The position numbers and the translations under genes were made by a program. From Hericium rajendrae (taxonomy: Eukaryota; Basidiomycota; Agaricomycetes; Russulales; Hericiaceae): DNA of 64,000 nucleotides. Where the stretch lies: assembly GCA_033439255.1 (NCBI GenBank), contig CM065878.1, positions 5,243,753 through 5,307,752 of the forward strand, written 5' to 3'. Below the pieces are notes generated by a model. The model was not told the DNA's origin. It saw only the letters and a program-made list of their open reading frames with translations, and ran no database searches. Shown here in pieces: positions 22,837 through 33,028 of the stretch (its first letter is position 1; each line of letters begins with the position of its first letter).

Positions 22837-23741
22837 TTAGTAAACTGTAATATAAGTATGTCTATCTGTAAAACTGTTAACATAAAAGGTTTTACATAGG
22901 TCTAGTACATTGCTACTAGTCCACTCTCTAGGAGCTACTGGACCAAACTTTGGGATCAAATGAATACTATGCTTAATTGATGAGACAAGAATGATAGCTG
23001 CAACTCGCTTGTCACCTTGACGTGATCTAGAGGTCTTATACATCAAATGGTCATTTTCAGCAGTTGCTGTAAAAGGTGAAAACCATTCCACATATGCTAA
23101 ATGTTCTGGATGCTCAACATTGACAGGAAATATCATCTCTGCTGAGTGCTTTGGAATACGAAATACAGCACGAACTTGAGCAACTCAACATCCTAAATAA
23201 TTATTAGCTGAATAAAACATCAAAAAATGTGTTAAAGTTTACCTTGCACACCATATCAATTATCCTCAGATTCATCATCATGATGTATGTCAATCAGCAC
23301 AGTATCAAATCGACCTGGAATAGTTTTTTTTTGTTTATTTTGATATGCAGGTCGCACATGAGCAACATCTAATGTGTCTTCTGCATCATCACGACCTTGT
23401 GCATCTAAATTTCGAAATTTTATTTTATGAAAAACAGGAACTGAGCTGAATGGCAAGTGAAAAGTCTGAGCAGTATTATGAATCTGAACAGCACTATACT
23501 CTGGATGAATGTAAGAAATGAGGTATTTTATAAGAGCAGGTCGAAAATCAATGGCACCATAATCTTGCCTCAGTTTCTCAAATGACACAGCTTTTGCACT
23601 TGGATGTTTTGTCATTTTTATATGGTAATAATGAAATATTTCTGGTGGCTCATTGGCTACATTTGGATGACCAGCTTTACGCCATTTAATGTAAAGATCA
23701 TAATTTTGAACTTTATCTTTACGAGCCAACCACTGTGTCAT
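22837..23741 (-). pseudogene. Plavaka-type transposase, C-terminal fragment
   Basis: Two exons are visible. The first (23741 to about 23256) reads MTQWLARKDKVQNYDLYIKW and later RQDYGAIDFRPALIKYL. After an intron closing near 23185 the second reads VRAVFRIPK, HPEHLAYVEWFSPFTA, SSIKHSIHLIPKFGPVAPRE and WTSSNVLDLC-TFYVNSFTDRH. The block AYVEWF followed by IHLIPKFGPV and FYVN-FTDRH is characteristic of the C terminus of Plavaka (CACTA-related) transposases of basidiomycetes. The catalytic part is missing and the 5' side meets the right TIR. Confidence 0.72.
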
Positions 23742-23799
23742 CTAAGAATATTCATCTTTTTTATTTGAAGCTCAATATGCATCCTCACACAATACATTG

Positions 23800-23987
23800 A
23801 CTTTCGCCGCAACCTACGGGCCAGACAAAAGTGGCCTAAGGCCGTAAGTTACGGACTGGTCAAAGCCAGCTGGAATCACCGTTTTTGGTCCGTAAGCCAC
23901 GAACCAGCTGGATTTGGGAATAGACCGTAGGTTACGGGTCGGCTTGCATAGATATGTACCGCAGTTTACGGTGCAGCTCGGTCACCC
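23800..23987 (-). repeat. Right terminal inverted repeat
   Basis: Reverse complement of the left arm, somewhat better preserved in its palindromic steps. A further partial step (CTCGCAAACTACGGCCCAGC) lies outside it near 24000. Confidence 0.7.
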
Positions 23988-24059
23988 ATATTTAATGCCT
24001 CGCAAACTACGGCCCAGCTCAACTGGCCTCGTCCCTGTCCGGATTCACCAGCCCGGTCT

Positions 24060-24190
24060 CGGACCACTGCATGCACATTCGGACTCAGACTCGGACTCGG
24101 ATTCGGACTTATATTATTCGGACTAGGGTTCGGATTCGGACTCGGAATTTCAGATTCTCAGATCCTTAGGCCTCGGACTTATGCTCAAAT
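24060..24190. repeat. CGGACT simple repeat
   Basis: Hexamer runs of CGGACTCGGATT type between the TIR element and the next gene. 23988-24403 contains no gene. Confidence 0.75.
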
Positions 24191-24403
24191 CTGGCTGCAG
24201 ATTCGGATTCACTCAACGGACTTGGGCCAACCGGTTTCAGCGTGCAATGGACCGGTATACGAGAATCAGAATACAATTGTATTGTCTGCGGACTACTACT
24301 TTCTCAGCCGGACTATCCACACGATGAAGGGAACTACTGATAAACGCGCACGAGAATCCATGCCTGACTAAATAAAATGTAAATAATGAGGAACTGACTG
24401 TGA

Positions 24404-26397
24404 CTACGCACTCTCGACCTGGATCCTTGTGACGCGTGCCACCTGGTCCTTCAACGTGTTCTGGTCCACCTGGAGGTTTCGCATCTGGCCCTGCAGCACA
24501 ACGTAGTCCTCCTCCAGGCGCTGCTGCCCCAAACTGTTGTCACGTGCGTGAGTCTTGATGAGCCCTCGGAGCTTGCACACTTCCTCCTTGAGGTCATCAA
24601 CCTGGCTTTGGAGAGACTGCGCCGTTGACCATGAGCGTTGTGCGAGGTCCCGAATTGAGTGCAAGCTCACATCACTGGTCAGAGTGACACGACTATTAGA
24701 GCTGTTCTTGGCGCCTGGCAATCCTCTAGCTGCAGACGGACTACCCTCTCGGTCCGGGTGATGTGGGGGCAGCGTGCGGGGTTTCTTCCCCACAGGAGGT
24801 GCAGCAGGAATTGGTTCTGCTCCATCGTCGTCCGTGACAACATATTCCGCAGACTTCGGAGGGCCTAGAAATATGGTTAATGAGCCCCCATACTCTCGGC
24901 GATGGAGTGGATTACCTTTACGTTTCCGTCCCGAGACGTTGGTAGCTCGTTCTGCCGCTTGCTCCCCGGCTTCCCGCTCCCCGCCTTCTCCGTCGGAACC
25001 TCTCTTGCCTGTTCTACGGGTCTTGCCCCGCCCACCTGCCAAGGGACACTTAGCCCGGCGTTTCCAACACCACCAGCATGCTCCATTCGAATTTTCAGAC
25101 CGTACGCATCGAGTACCCTTTCGACTACAGGGGGAACAAGGTGGGGACTGAATGAAGACTTTAGCATGCAGGAACAAACAAGAGAAAGGCAGATATGCTT
25201 ACCACTACAGGTAGGTCGTCTGGGGGCCCATCGGGCATAGGACTCCCTTTACCCTTCTTTCCCGCTCCGTTACCTGCAGGAGGATCCTGCACGTCCGGAG
25301 AGCTCTCCGCTTCGGCGTGATGGGGTCGGTCCAGTTCCTGATCCCCCGGACTGCCTGCCATAACCACATCGAGCTGTTCATTATGTGCGACTTGGAGGCC
25401 GGACTGGACTGGTGAAGCCGGCGCAGTCAGGGCCAGGGTCGTTGGAGCTCCAGAGGGAATCTGGGCTGGGATGCGGTGGTCTTCTGTAAATGTGATCGAA
25501 GATCCGGATGGCCTCTGCTCGTTTCTCTCCAGAGGATCATCAGTTGTTGCGCTCTGAGTAGTGCTTAGTGGTGCCGGATGGGGTGCAGATGTGAAACCGA
25601 CAGGCTTAACGGCCATTTCAGTCGTTGCTAAGATGGCATGTCCCGCGGATTGTACAGCAGGGGGTCGGATCGGTCTGCTGGTTGACGCAGCAGGTGTCTT
25701 TCCACCGTCAACGGACTCAGCAGACCGCACAGACTCGGTAGGAAGGCGTTCTGTGGCCCCACGTGATGTTCCCGGGACTGGGGGGGAGGGGGAGGGCACG
25801 GTTGTGTTGTGATCCAAATCTTCTGAAACCCACCAACGCTCTGACAATGGAATTCTCCCCACACACTTCGACCAATCATCCCTCCCCTCCGAAAAGGAGT
25901 CCACCGTGCCCGCGAAGGTCTTCAGATCCAACAATTTCTTCGCCCTTATGAGACCAACCAAATTCCTGCCAACACTCTGGATCAGCGGGGGTAATGCGAA
26001 TGTCTTGTTCTTGTCCATCCCTTTGAGCATTTGAATGATGCAAGACGCTGTGTCCTAACAACATGACCCCAGTAAGCTAAATGTACAAGCTAAAAGCTAG
26101 AACAGAACTTACACATTCTTTCAACAATCGGCGGTGCCACCACTCCCGGCGCTTGTTCAACATCGGCTGAATCTCAATGGCCTTCTTCAAAGTGACCAGG
26201 GCACACCCCACATGGGCCTCGTGCAATTGAAGGTTGCCGAGGAGTTCTGAAGTAGTAGTCATACCGGGTGGGCGAACAATGTCAACGAAGTGAGCGTGGG
26301 AGGGGGAACAGTACAACTGTGCTGGCAGACACAGCATCCGGCAATAGCCGCTGGATGGGCGATCCGAGGTGACCGTGATGCGTGACTGTGACAACAT
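24404..26397 (-). CDS. Cys-cluster protein with coiled coil, family copy 1
   Basis: At least three exons are supported. From an ATG at 26395-26397 the first reads MLSQSRITVTSD... to KRREWWHRRLLKE; an intron (about 26056-26112) leads to DTASCIIQMLKGMDKNKTF, a long Pro/Ser/Thr-rich region, and PPDDLPVV; a second intron near 25200 leads to CSPCSRKGTRCVRS and CWWCWKRRAKCPL, a cysteine cluster C-x2-C-x5-C...C-x2-C-x5-C. The C-terminal 100 residues are predicted coiled coil (SLQSQVDDLKEEVCKLRGLI onward). The cluster is probably metal-binding. A protein with the same plan is at 45237-46800, and both sit beside a divergent small gene and an F-box-like gene. Molecular function is unknown. An extra 5' exon is possible because the frame is open to about 26690. 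Confidence 0.6.
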
Positions 26398-26655
26398 ATT
26401 GGCGACACCTCCATGCAGACCGAGAACGCCTTTACTGGGTCCCGTCTGCTTGTCCTGTTCTTGTCCTCTCAAAACAATATGTCTGACAATACCACAAAAC
26501 AAACAGTCCTGAACAAGGTTAGAATGCACTTGTAAACCTGTCACTATTAGTCCACTTAAACATGTCTCTTTTTGGACTCCATTGCTCCTGCCTCCTTGTG
26601 TTGCATGTACAGGACTCCACCCTTGCTTCGCGCCAGTCGCCAAACCGCCGGAACC

Positions 26656-27033
26656 ATGTCTCAACCGAGTCCCATCAGCCTGGACAGAATTCATCTTTTC
26701 TGTCCTCGAGCCGGAATGATTCTGATATCACCCCACCTGAGGCAAGTTTCATCATTACGCTATAGAGCCGCATCTTCATCATTGGTACAGTGGCTCCGTA
26801 TTACGTCGACATTGACCCTTCCGTCAGAACCGGACAGGAAGGCCTGGCAGCACCAGGTCCTGACCGGTGAGCGCCTACCCTTCACACCGGACTCAACTGA
26901 GCAGACCGAGCCGATTAGAAGAAATTGGCGTTTTGCGTCGCTTGATTGCGTGGAAGACGGAGGAATTGCGGGAGCTCATCGAGCTCCATATTCAATTACA
27001 GAAAACCTCGGAGCTTTTCTATGAAGAGCAGTA
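26656..27033 (+). CDS. Small coiled-coil protein, divergent partner of the Cys-cluster gene
   Basis: The best-supported part is the last exon (about 26919-27033): after GTGAGC...GAGCAG it reads DRLEEIGVLRRLIAWKTEEL and RELIELHIQLQKT, a strong amphipathic helix, ending at TAG 27031-27033. An upstream exon with APYYVDIDPSV is likely; the exon at 26656 is uncertain because its phase does not fit. The gene is divergent from the Cys-cluster gene, the same arrangement as at 46.8-48.2 kb. Confidence 0.4.
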
Positions 27034-27813
27034 GCTAAAATATTCTGGTAGACTCAGTCAACTTATTAGAAGGCTTGGACGCTATCCTTAGATTGCAATG
27101 GGACATGCTGCGGGTCATCTTATGTCAGGGTCCTAGTCCTAGCCGGAGCTGATCCGACATGCAAACACTCCTCCGGACGGCAACTGTCTTCGGATGTAGG
27201 CCACCCCAGCATCATGTCTAGAACGACGCTCGGTAAGCGGCTTGTCCCAGAGAACCATTCTTTCGGAAGCATGGCCAGATCCGGCAGACCATTCCGGCTT
27301 TCCGGACAGGATCCCACTGACTCAGTCACCATCTAGAACATCGCCCGAGTCCTTCGATCTGCCACGGTGTCGCATCCACCATAATGACCCAGTGGAACCG
27401 TAGAAATTGATGCCAGAGAATTGGTTATAGAGATTGGCATAGCTAGGGAATCATACCCCGGTGCGGTACTGGTATGACTGGGGATGATATAGCTCCGTCG
27501 CACTGGATGTTTCAGTCCGGTAAGGGCGTACCTGGGAAGTGGTAATGGACATTGCAATCGCTGGGGGACAATAACCGGACCATGTACGATTTCGGATTCA
27601 AATGATAGGATAGAGTCAACCGTCGGGTCCGAGGGAGGTGTATATCATCATTTGCATCATAAGCCAGAATGGAGGTCCTTTTGGTAACAGGGTGAATAAT
27701 CACAGATGACATTCGATCCAGCAAAATGACAAGACGACACATGAGGTACAGGTACATGCGGTCACGGAATTGCATAATGCAAGCCGGGCTCCCCTGCAAC
27801 TTCCTCATCCCCC
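27034..27813. other. No gene recognised
   Basis: Short ORFs only. The 3' flanks of two convergent genes. Confidence 0.4.
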
Positions 27814-29775
27814 CTAATCCTCTGCTGTCAACGGAGACTGCACAGAGTCCCATTCCACATCCGCAAGGGTTCGCAAGGCCTCCACCTGGCTGACTGTGAT
27901 TGCACAGTTCTGCATAACGAGAGTGAGCCGTGTCCCAAGCGCTGCATGGCGATAGGCCAGGGATTGCTTGAGAATGTAGCCAACAGCGTAAGAAGGACGA
28001 GGGGCAAAGAATTCACGGTTTTCAATCCTCGGATGCTCAGTGTCAAAATCCACTTCTGAAAAATGGATTTGGGTGACATTTCTGAAGAGATGCGGGAAGT
28101 CCGGGGGTATCGTTTCTTGGACTTCATCGTGCTCTAGCTTCGGCATGTACGAGCAGGGGGCAGCAAGTGCCATGCATAATGTGCGGCCAACGTCGCCCTT
28201 GACGGATACAGTGTGAATATTGGTGTAACTGGCAAAATGGGAGATCCAGTTGCTCGACCGCAGGTTCTCGTGGCCAGACTTGCGGGCCCAGTTTAAACCG
28301 TGATCCTTGCCGGACTCCACGATCAGGTGTCGGATGGAGACCTTAGTCTCTGGGCTTGGACAATGGTCCAAGGGCTCGAGGAGGTGCCTGTGCAATACTC
28401 CCTCAGACCTCCCGCGGGCGACATGGGCGACCACACGTGCGCACGGGATATCTGCACTGCCAGGGGGATAGTCCGTGTCTTGAGGGAGAGGGACATCGGC
28501 CCAGAAAGACAGGTCCCAGGACTCAGATGACGAGACAGGCTTGACTCGCATCGTCATAGGATAAGGTGCAACATGGTTATTGAGAAAATGGGTCACGGTG
28601 GAAAAATCGTCCACCTCAGGGGCATAGCCTAGGATGAAGACATCGCATAAGGGAGGTATGTGGACATGCTGGATGACATTGCCGATGTGGAGGAATGAGT
28701 TTGATTCACATGTGAAGTGACGGAGACGAGTCAGTTGGACCATGGGCACGTCCGGAGGGGGTCAGGCTGGGAAGGGAAGCAGTGAGACATGAACAATGTC
28801 TCTAGTGCATACATTTGCGATAAAGCAAGGATGAGATCGAGAAAGGCCTTCTCGGGGGATGGACCAGCAGCAGGGGGTGGCTCATGCTCGGATTCAGCGT
28901 AGGGAATGCCATCATGTTCAGAATCAATGTTCATAACGTCGGAAATTGACGTGAAGTGATTATTTATGTGCAATTTGGTGAGGTTGCGCATGAATGATGC
29001 GGACCATGTCGGGACAAGGTAATGTAGCGTCATCATGCGGAGCGAAGGCGCTTGCTCTTCAAAGAGGTCTGCGGGGAGGATACCCACACGGCCGCTCCGT
29101 AACCGGACTGCAAGAAATACCGATTCCAAGATCGGCGCCGGATGGACCAGGGATCGAATCAGGTTGAAGGAACCTGAGATAAAGTTGACAAGGGAAAGAT
29201 GGCGGATGCGACGCATGCATTGCGCCAGGAGTGCAACGGTATGCGGGGTGGGGATGTTATGCCTCCAATATACATCCCTGTAGGACAGGGGCAGTGAGTG
29301 GGAGCGTTCCACCAGGGCTTCTCTCCAGGGCTGAGATAATCCCGTGCAAATATTTGTCCACAGGCTGCCATCCTGTAATGCGGCGACTCGGAGAAAGGTG
29401 CAGGTATGCGTGATGTGAAGCCACCCCAGGCCTTTCATGGATGCTGGCTCGTTAGCAGCGCAGAAGTGCAAGATACGATTTTGCAATTCAATGGGGATGC
29501 AGGCAAGAGGTGATAGTGTATTTCGCTTGGTGCAGATGGCAGTGCGGTCCGTCCTCAGTCTTCGGATGACGTCCCCCATGCCATGCGGGTCGTTGCCACA
29601 GGCGCGGACAGCAACGAGCTCTCCATCTACATTTTTTATTAATTTGTCCAGCCGACGTCGCTCTCGCTCGATATCATGCGGGTCAGTGTGCGTGGGGATC
29701 CTGTAACAGGGATGTGAGACACTACCATTCATGGACAACGGATCGAGAGCAGACTTGCATTGTACCGTCAGACAT
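27814..29775 (-). pseudogene. F-box-like protein, family copy 1, one frameshift
   Basis: ATG at 29773-29775 starts MSDGT; an intron with a GC donor (GCAAGT, 29758) and CAG acceptor (29701) joins to a long exon starting IPTHTDPHDI. An F-box-like segment, LSPLACIPIELQNRILHFCA...GWLHITHTCTFLRVAAL...LWTNI, occupies roughly residues 75-125, as in F-box proteins that select substrates for SCF ubiquitin ligases. The rest has leucine-rich-repeat-like spacing. Near 28740 the frame changes between CFPSQPDPLR and LTRLRHFTCESNSFLHIGN; the copy at 49.2-51.2 kb reads CFPPLPSP...GSLQKFTC continuously there, which places a frameshift in this copy. The stop is TAG at 27814-27816 after SPLTAED, a C terminus shared with copy 2 (SPLTGED). 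Confidence 0.7.
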
Positions 29776-30053
29776 GGTGTTCTTTTCAACGCACAGATAT
29801 TTGGTAACGAAGAGAGAAATGGGAATTGAGTGGAGGAGGACTAAGTACACGAAGTGTCCGGCTTACACACAAGGGAGAATAACAGTCACACTACGTTACA
29901 TCGACATGACAGGGCTGACAGTTGCGGACCTAGAGAATCAATAACAAGCAAACAGGCGGGCATCAAAACAAGGCGTGCATCAAAACACGACACGTATCTA
30001 ATAATGAGGATCCTCTGAAAGCCACGTGGAGCCTGCGCCGCGATGGATGGACC
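29776..30053. other. Intergenic, promoter side of the F-box-like gene
   Basis: About 280 bp between the start of the F-box-like gene and the stop of the next minus-strand gene. No further feature. Confidence 0.4.
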
Positions 30054-30910
30054 CTACATGACATCCTCGGCATCCGGTGCATCCGGCGGGATCGTCGTGG
30101 GCTCAGTTGGAAAGGATCTCGCTCGGGAAATAAATATCTCCTCGAGACCGGCAATGAGGTTGTCGTTGATGCCACATCGAAGTAGGTGGTCGACGACTTG
30201 GGGAGGGGTGATGTGACCACAGTCCCCGGGATAAGGACGGGGAAAGCCAAAGTCAGACCGCGGTCGCGGACGAGTCATCGCAACTTCGATCTGGGCGAAT
30301 AACCCAGCGACCGAGAAAATGCTGGCCAGCTCCATCATCCAAATCATCTCGAGCACCCCATCCCCTTCGTCCCCCTCATCCGGCCCCGTCTCTACGCCGA
30401 ATCGCCATGCGCGAACGAGATGCGGTGTTACGGTATTATCGAGACCGGAAATGCCAGCCGGTGCGAGATGCGGATACGTTGTGTAGAGGTATAACCAATA
30501 TTCCACGCGGTCTTGTGGTGGAAAGGATCGGGCGGACGGGGTTCCCGGAGGCATGTTGTGACGAGGGAGGTCTGGAGGGGGGTGGTTGAACATGGTAAGG
30601 GAAGGGAAATGCAGAGGAGAGACTGACCGGAATTCTGAGCTAGGCCATGACGTCGGTCACGGATGAGAAGATGGAGGATGTCAATCCTGTCTTGCGCGTC
30701 GTAGAAGTTGTGGATGACAGTGCCAAGGATTTCTTTCATTTCGCCACACTGTTCGCGAAGACGGTGTACTTGGCGAGAGGCGATGGCAACTGCTTGTTCC
30801 ATCTGAGAAAGTTGCTCGCGCATCCGCTCGAATGAAGGTGAACGTCGGATCCCGGTGTGAGCAGTGTGGGCAGTTGCAGATGGCGAGGAAAAGGGAGAAA
30901 GAGACGGCAT
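30054..30910 (-). CDS. Coiled-coil protein, unidentified
   Basis: Two exons. ATG at 30908-30910 starts MPSLSPFSSPSATAH; a helix-rich segment MREQLSQMEQAVAIASRQVH and LREQCGEMKEILGTVIHNFY follows. A 56-bp intron (30572-30627, GTCAGT...CCAG) is in phase, giving NSG then LPRHNMPPGTPS. The second exon continues with RVEYWLYLYTTYPHLAPAG and a mainly hydrophobic-helical C-terminal half, ending at TAG 30054-30056. Length is about 265 residues. No catalytic motif is seen. It may be a gene accompanying the F-box-like copy. Confidence 0.6.
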
Positions 30911-31183
30911 GATCAGCACGAAGAGCGAGTGGGTTGGGAGACGGGAAGCAGCGGGTGGAAGAGATAGCAGTGAAGAGAAAGAGGAGGAACAGGGACATAT
31001 TTATACTACTCACGAGCAGGCGACTGCGAAATGACTTGAGGTCGACACCCGGAATGTCCGTCTGCAGCTTGCAGGAAGAAGGGTGCAAAGGTGTTGGAAA
31101 TCCGCCCGGACCAACAGCCCAGACGGCAATGATCTTCAACGTGAAACGTCTACATGGGACCAGTTGTCCTGAGCAAGAACACA

Positions 31184-31310
31184 TGAACAGTTGTCGCCTA
31201 CACACGGCGAACAAGCGCCACATAGAACAGTTGTCGCCTAAATGCACGGCGAACAAGCGCCACATAGACCAATTCTAGCCTATACACGGCGAATAAGCAT
31301 GACGTAGACG
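31184..31310. repeat. ~41-bp tandem repeat, three copies
   Basis: Units of GAACAGTTGTCGCCTA...CACGGCGAACAAGCGCCACATA. The first two are nearly identical, the third more diverged. They lie directly before the LINE fragment. Confidence 0.85.
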
Positions 31311-31317
31311 ACACGAG

Positions 31318-32760
31318 GCAGACAACCTTGCTCGCATCTTTGGAGCATGTTCAGCATGCATTTTTTCGCTGCTTATTAGGTCTCTCCGCCCGGTCGACGC
31401 TCGCCTTCCTCTATACCGAGACAAGTTTGGAACCGCTGCGCTATCGCCGCGTGCAACTCCTCCTCCTCCCATTCGTTCACTACGCCTCGCTGCAGCCGCC
31501 GGACCGCCTCGTATGCCATGCATTCCGCGCATTTCTCCACTTGGCGGCTGATGGCGTGCCCGGATGGGCTTCAGACGTTATTTATGTCCTGCACACTCTG
31601 CCTCTCCCGGTACACGTCATGCTGTCCGTTATTGACAGCAAAGCAAATACCAGACATTCTCGCACGTGTTACCGCTTCCATGCGCACACATTGGTCTGCT
31701 GTCATCAACGCTTCCCCTCGTGCGACGCTTTTGAATGGACGGACGGAGATTGTACATCACGGTGAGTTGCCCAGCCAGCCGGTTTTCCATTTCAGGCCTT
31801 ATCTCCAGGTCCGAATCCCACCACACCGACTAGCCCTCACACGCCTCCTCTTCACCGACCACCATCTGGCTTGCAAGGACCTGCGCCGTCCTTCTGCACA
31901 TCAGCCTCGCATCCTGCGATGCTGACGCCTTTGTCGCTTCTGTAAAGCAGCTGTAGAATCCCCCGAACATGCCTTGTTGGAATGCTGTGCTCACCCGTCA
32001 CTTTGCTCCCTCCGCACTTCCTTCCTCGAACGTGCCTCTCAGTTCCTGGGTCACGCGCTCTCGTACGCTGTTCGGGTCTCACGATACACGCTCGATCACA
32101 AAGAGCCTTGTGCGCGAGCGGGGCATCCTCGACATGCTTGCGAAGTTCACCTTCGATGTGCTCGAGGTCTTTGCTGCCTCGGCCGTGTTCATTCATGCTT
32201 CTGCACAAGTTTCGCATGTGGTATGTCTCTGTTTGCTCGTGCGCTGGCCGGTCCCTCACACTCTTGTCGTGTCTCTATGGGACGTTGTCTAGGATTGACC
32301 CGGTCTCATAGCCACGAGGTTCTCGCGCGCATGGGTTTACCCTCGCGGGAGGTTTTCCTGCCGCGGGCTCATCCCCGCTCGGTACTGACCCGGTTTTGCC
32401 ATGGCGTCGGTTTTGGTCTCATCTGAGGTTTTCCTTTGCATGGATCTTTCATCGGGTCGTGATTCATGTGTCTTGTGGCGGCCTGGTTTACCCACACACA
32501 GGTTTTTCCCTCAAAAAGAGATTTTCCTGGTGTGGGTTTTTCATCAGTTCACCCGCTACACTGCTCTCTCTGTTCAATTCTGTGTGTTTGTCTTTTCTAC
32601 TTTGTCGTCTATGTGCGTCATCCTCGACAGCGATCGGAGTAGTTACATGACTTGAGTGTACATAGCGTAGTTTGTGCCTGACTATGTAGTATGAACACCG
32701 CTCTGTTCCGGAATGGGACCACTGCGGAATAAACCTTCCTTTCTTCCTTCCTTCATCACT
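31318..32760 (+). pseudogene. 5'-truncated LINE (non-LTR retrotransposon), C-terminal part and 3' UTR
   Basis: The first frame reads LASLEHVQHAFFRCLLGLSA and TLAFLYTETSLEPLRYRR, the region after the reverse transcriptase in fungal non-LTR elements. After frame changes it continues VTASMRTHWSAVINASPRAT and HFRPYLQVRIPPHRLALTRL, then a zinc-knuckle-like LCRFCKAAVESPEHALLECC (C-x2-C-x8-H-x4-C) and SLRTSFLERASQFLG. From about 32280 a non-coding tail with repeated GGTTTTNCC words ends in GGAATAAACCTTCC and a CTTC-rich run near 32757. Endonuclease and RT catalytic domains are absent and at least two frameshifts are present, so it is a dead copy. Confidence 0.7.
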
Positions 32761-33028
32761 CAAGCCGCGGGCTGCGGCTTTGGTATGGCCATCGACCATC
32801 TCATTGTCATGAACACTGACATGTCCTGGAACTCAGAGCAGAGTGATGCGGAGCAAGCGAATCAATACCAGTGCATTGTACTCTCATGACTGTGTTATTC
32901 GAAAGTACTCTAAGCCTATGCCGTAGGAACAAATAGCACATCATCGCAGACCGGTTGCCCATGCAGTTCACAGAAATGCAGCAGACATTGTCCAAGGGCA
33001 CCAAAACCTGGCTCTTGGATCAGAAGGC
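32761..33028. other. Spacer between LINE tail and KDZ-associated gene
   Basis: No gene seen; presumably includes the 3' flank of the gene at 33029-35862. Confidence 0.4.

Larger units (their letters stand above)
21143..23987. mobile_element. Element with ~185 bp terminal inverted repeats carrying truncated transposase pieces
   Basis: About 21143-21330 and 23800-23987 are reverse complements of each other over most of their length; both contain CTTACGGACCAAAAAC and GGCCTTAGGCCACTTTTGTCTGGCC. The arms are themselves built of ~40-bp steps each centred on a CCGTAACTTACGG-like palindrome. Between them lie a truncated hAT-type gene and a truncated Plavaka-type gene, both on the minus strand. No clear target duplication was seen at the ends. 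It could be a composite that captured fragments, or an element into which others were nested and then trimmed. Confidence 0.65.

Noticed and set aside
26077-26160. C-terminal extension SSVLAFSLYI of the exon ending LLKEC
   Set aside because: It is read-through into a GTAAGT intron; the downstream exon joins in frame.
31184-31310. Short regular repeats as a CRISPR array
   Set aside because: Units are contiguous with no unique spacers, and the genome is eukaryotic.
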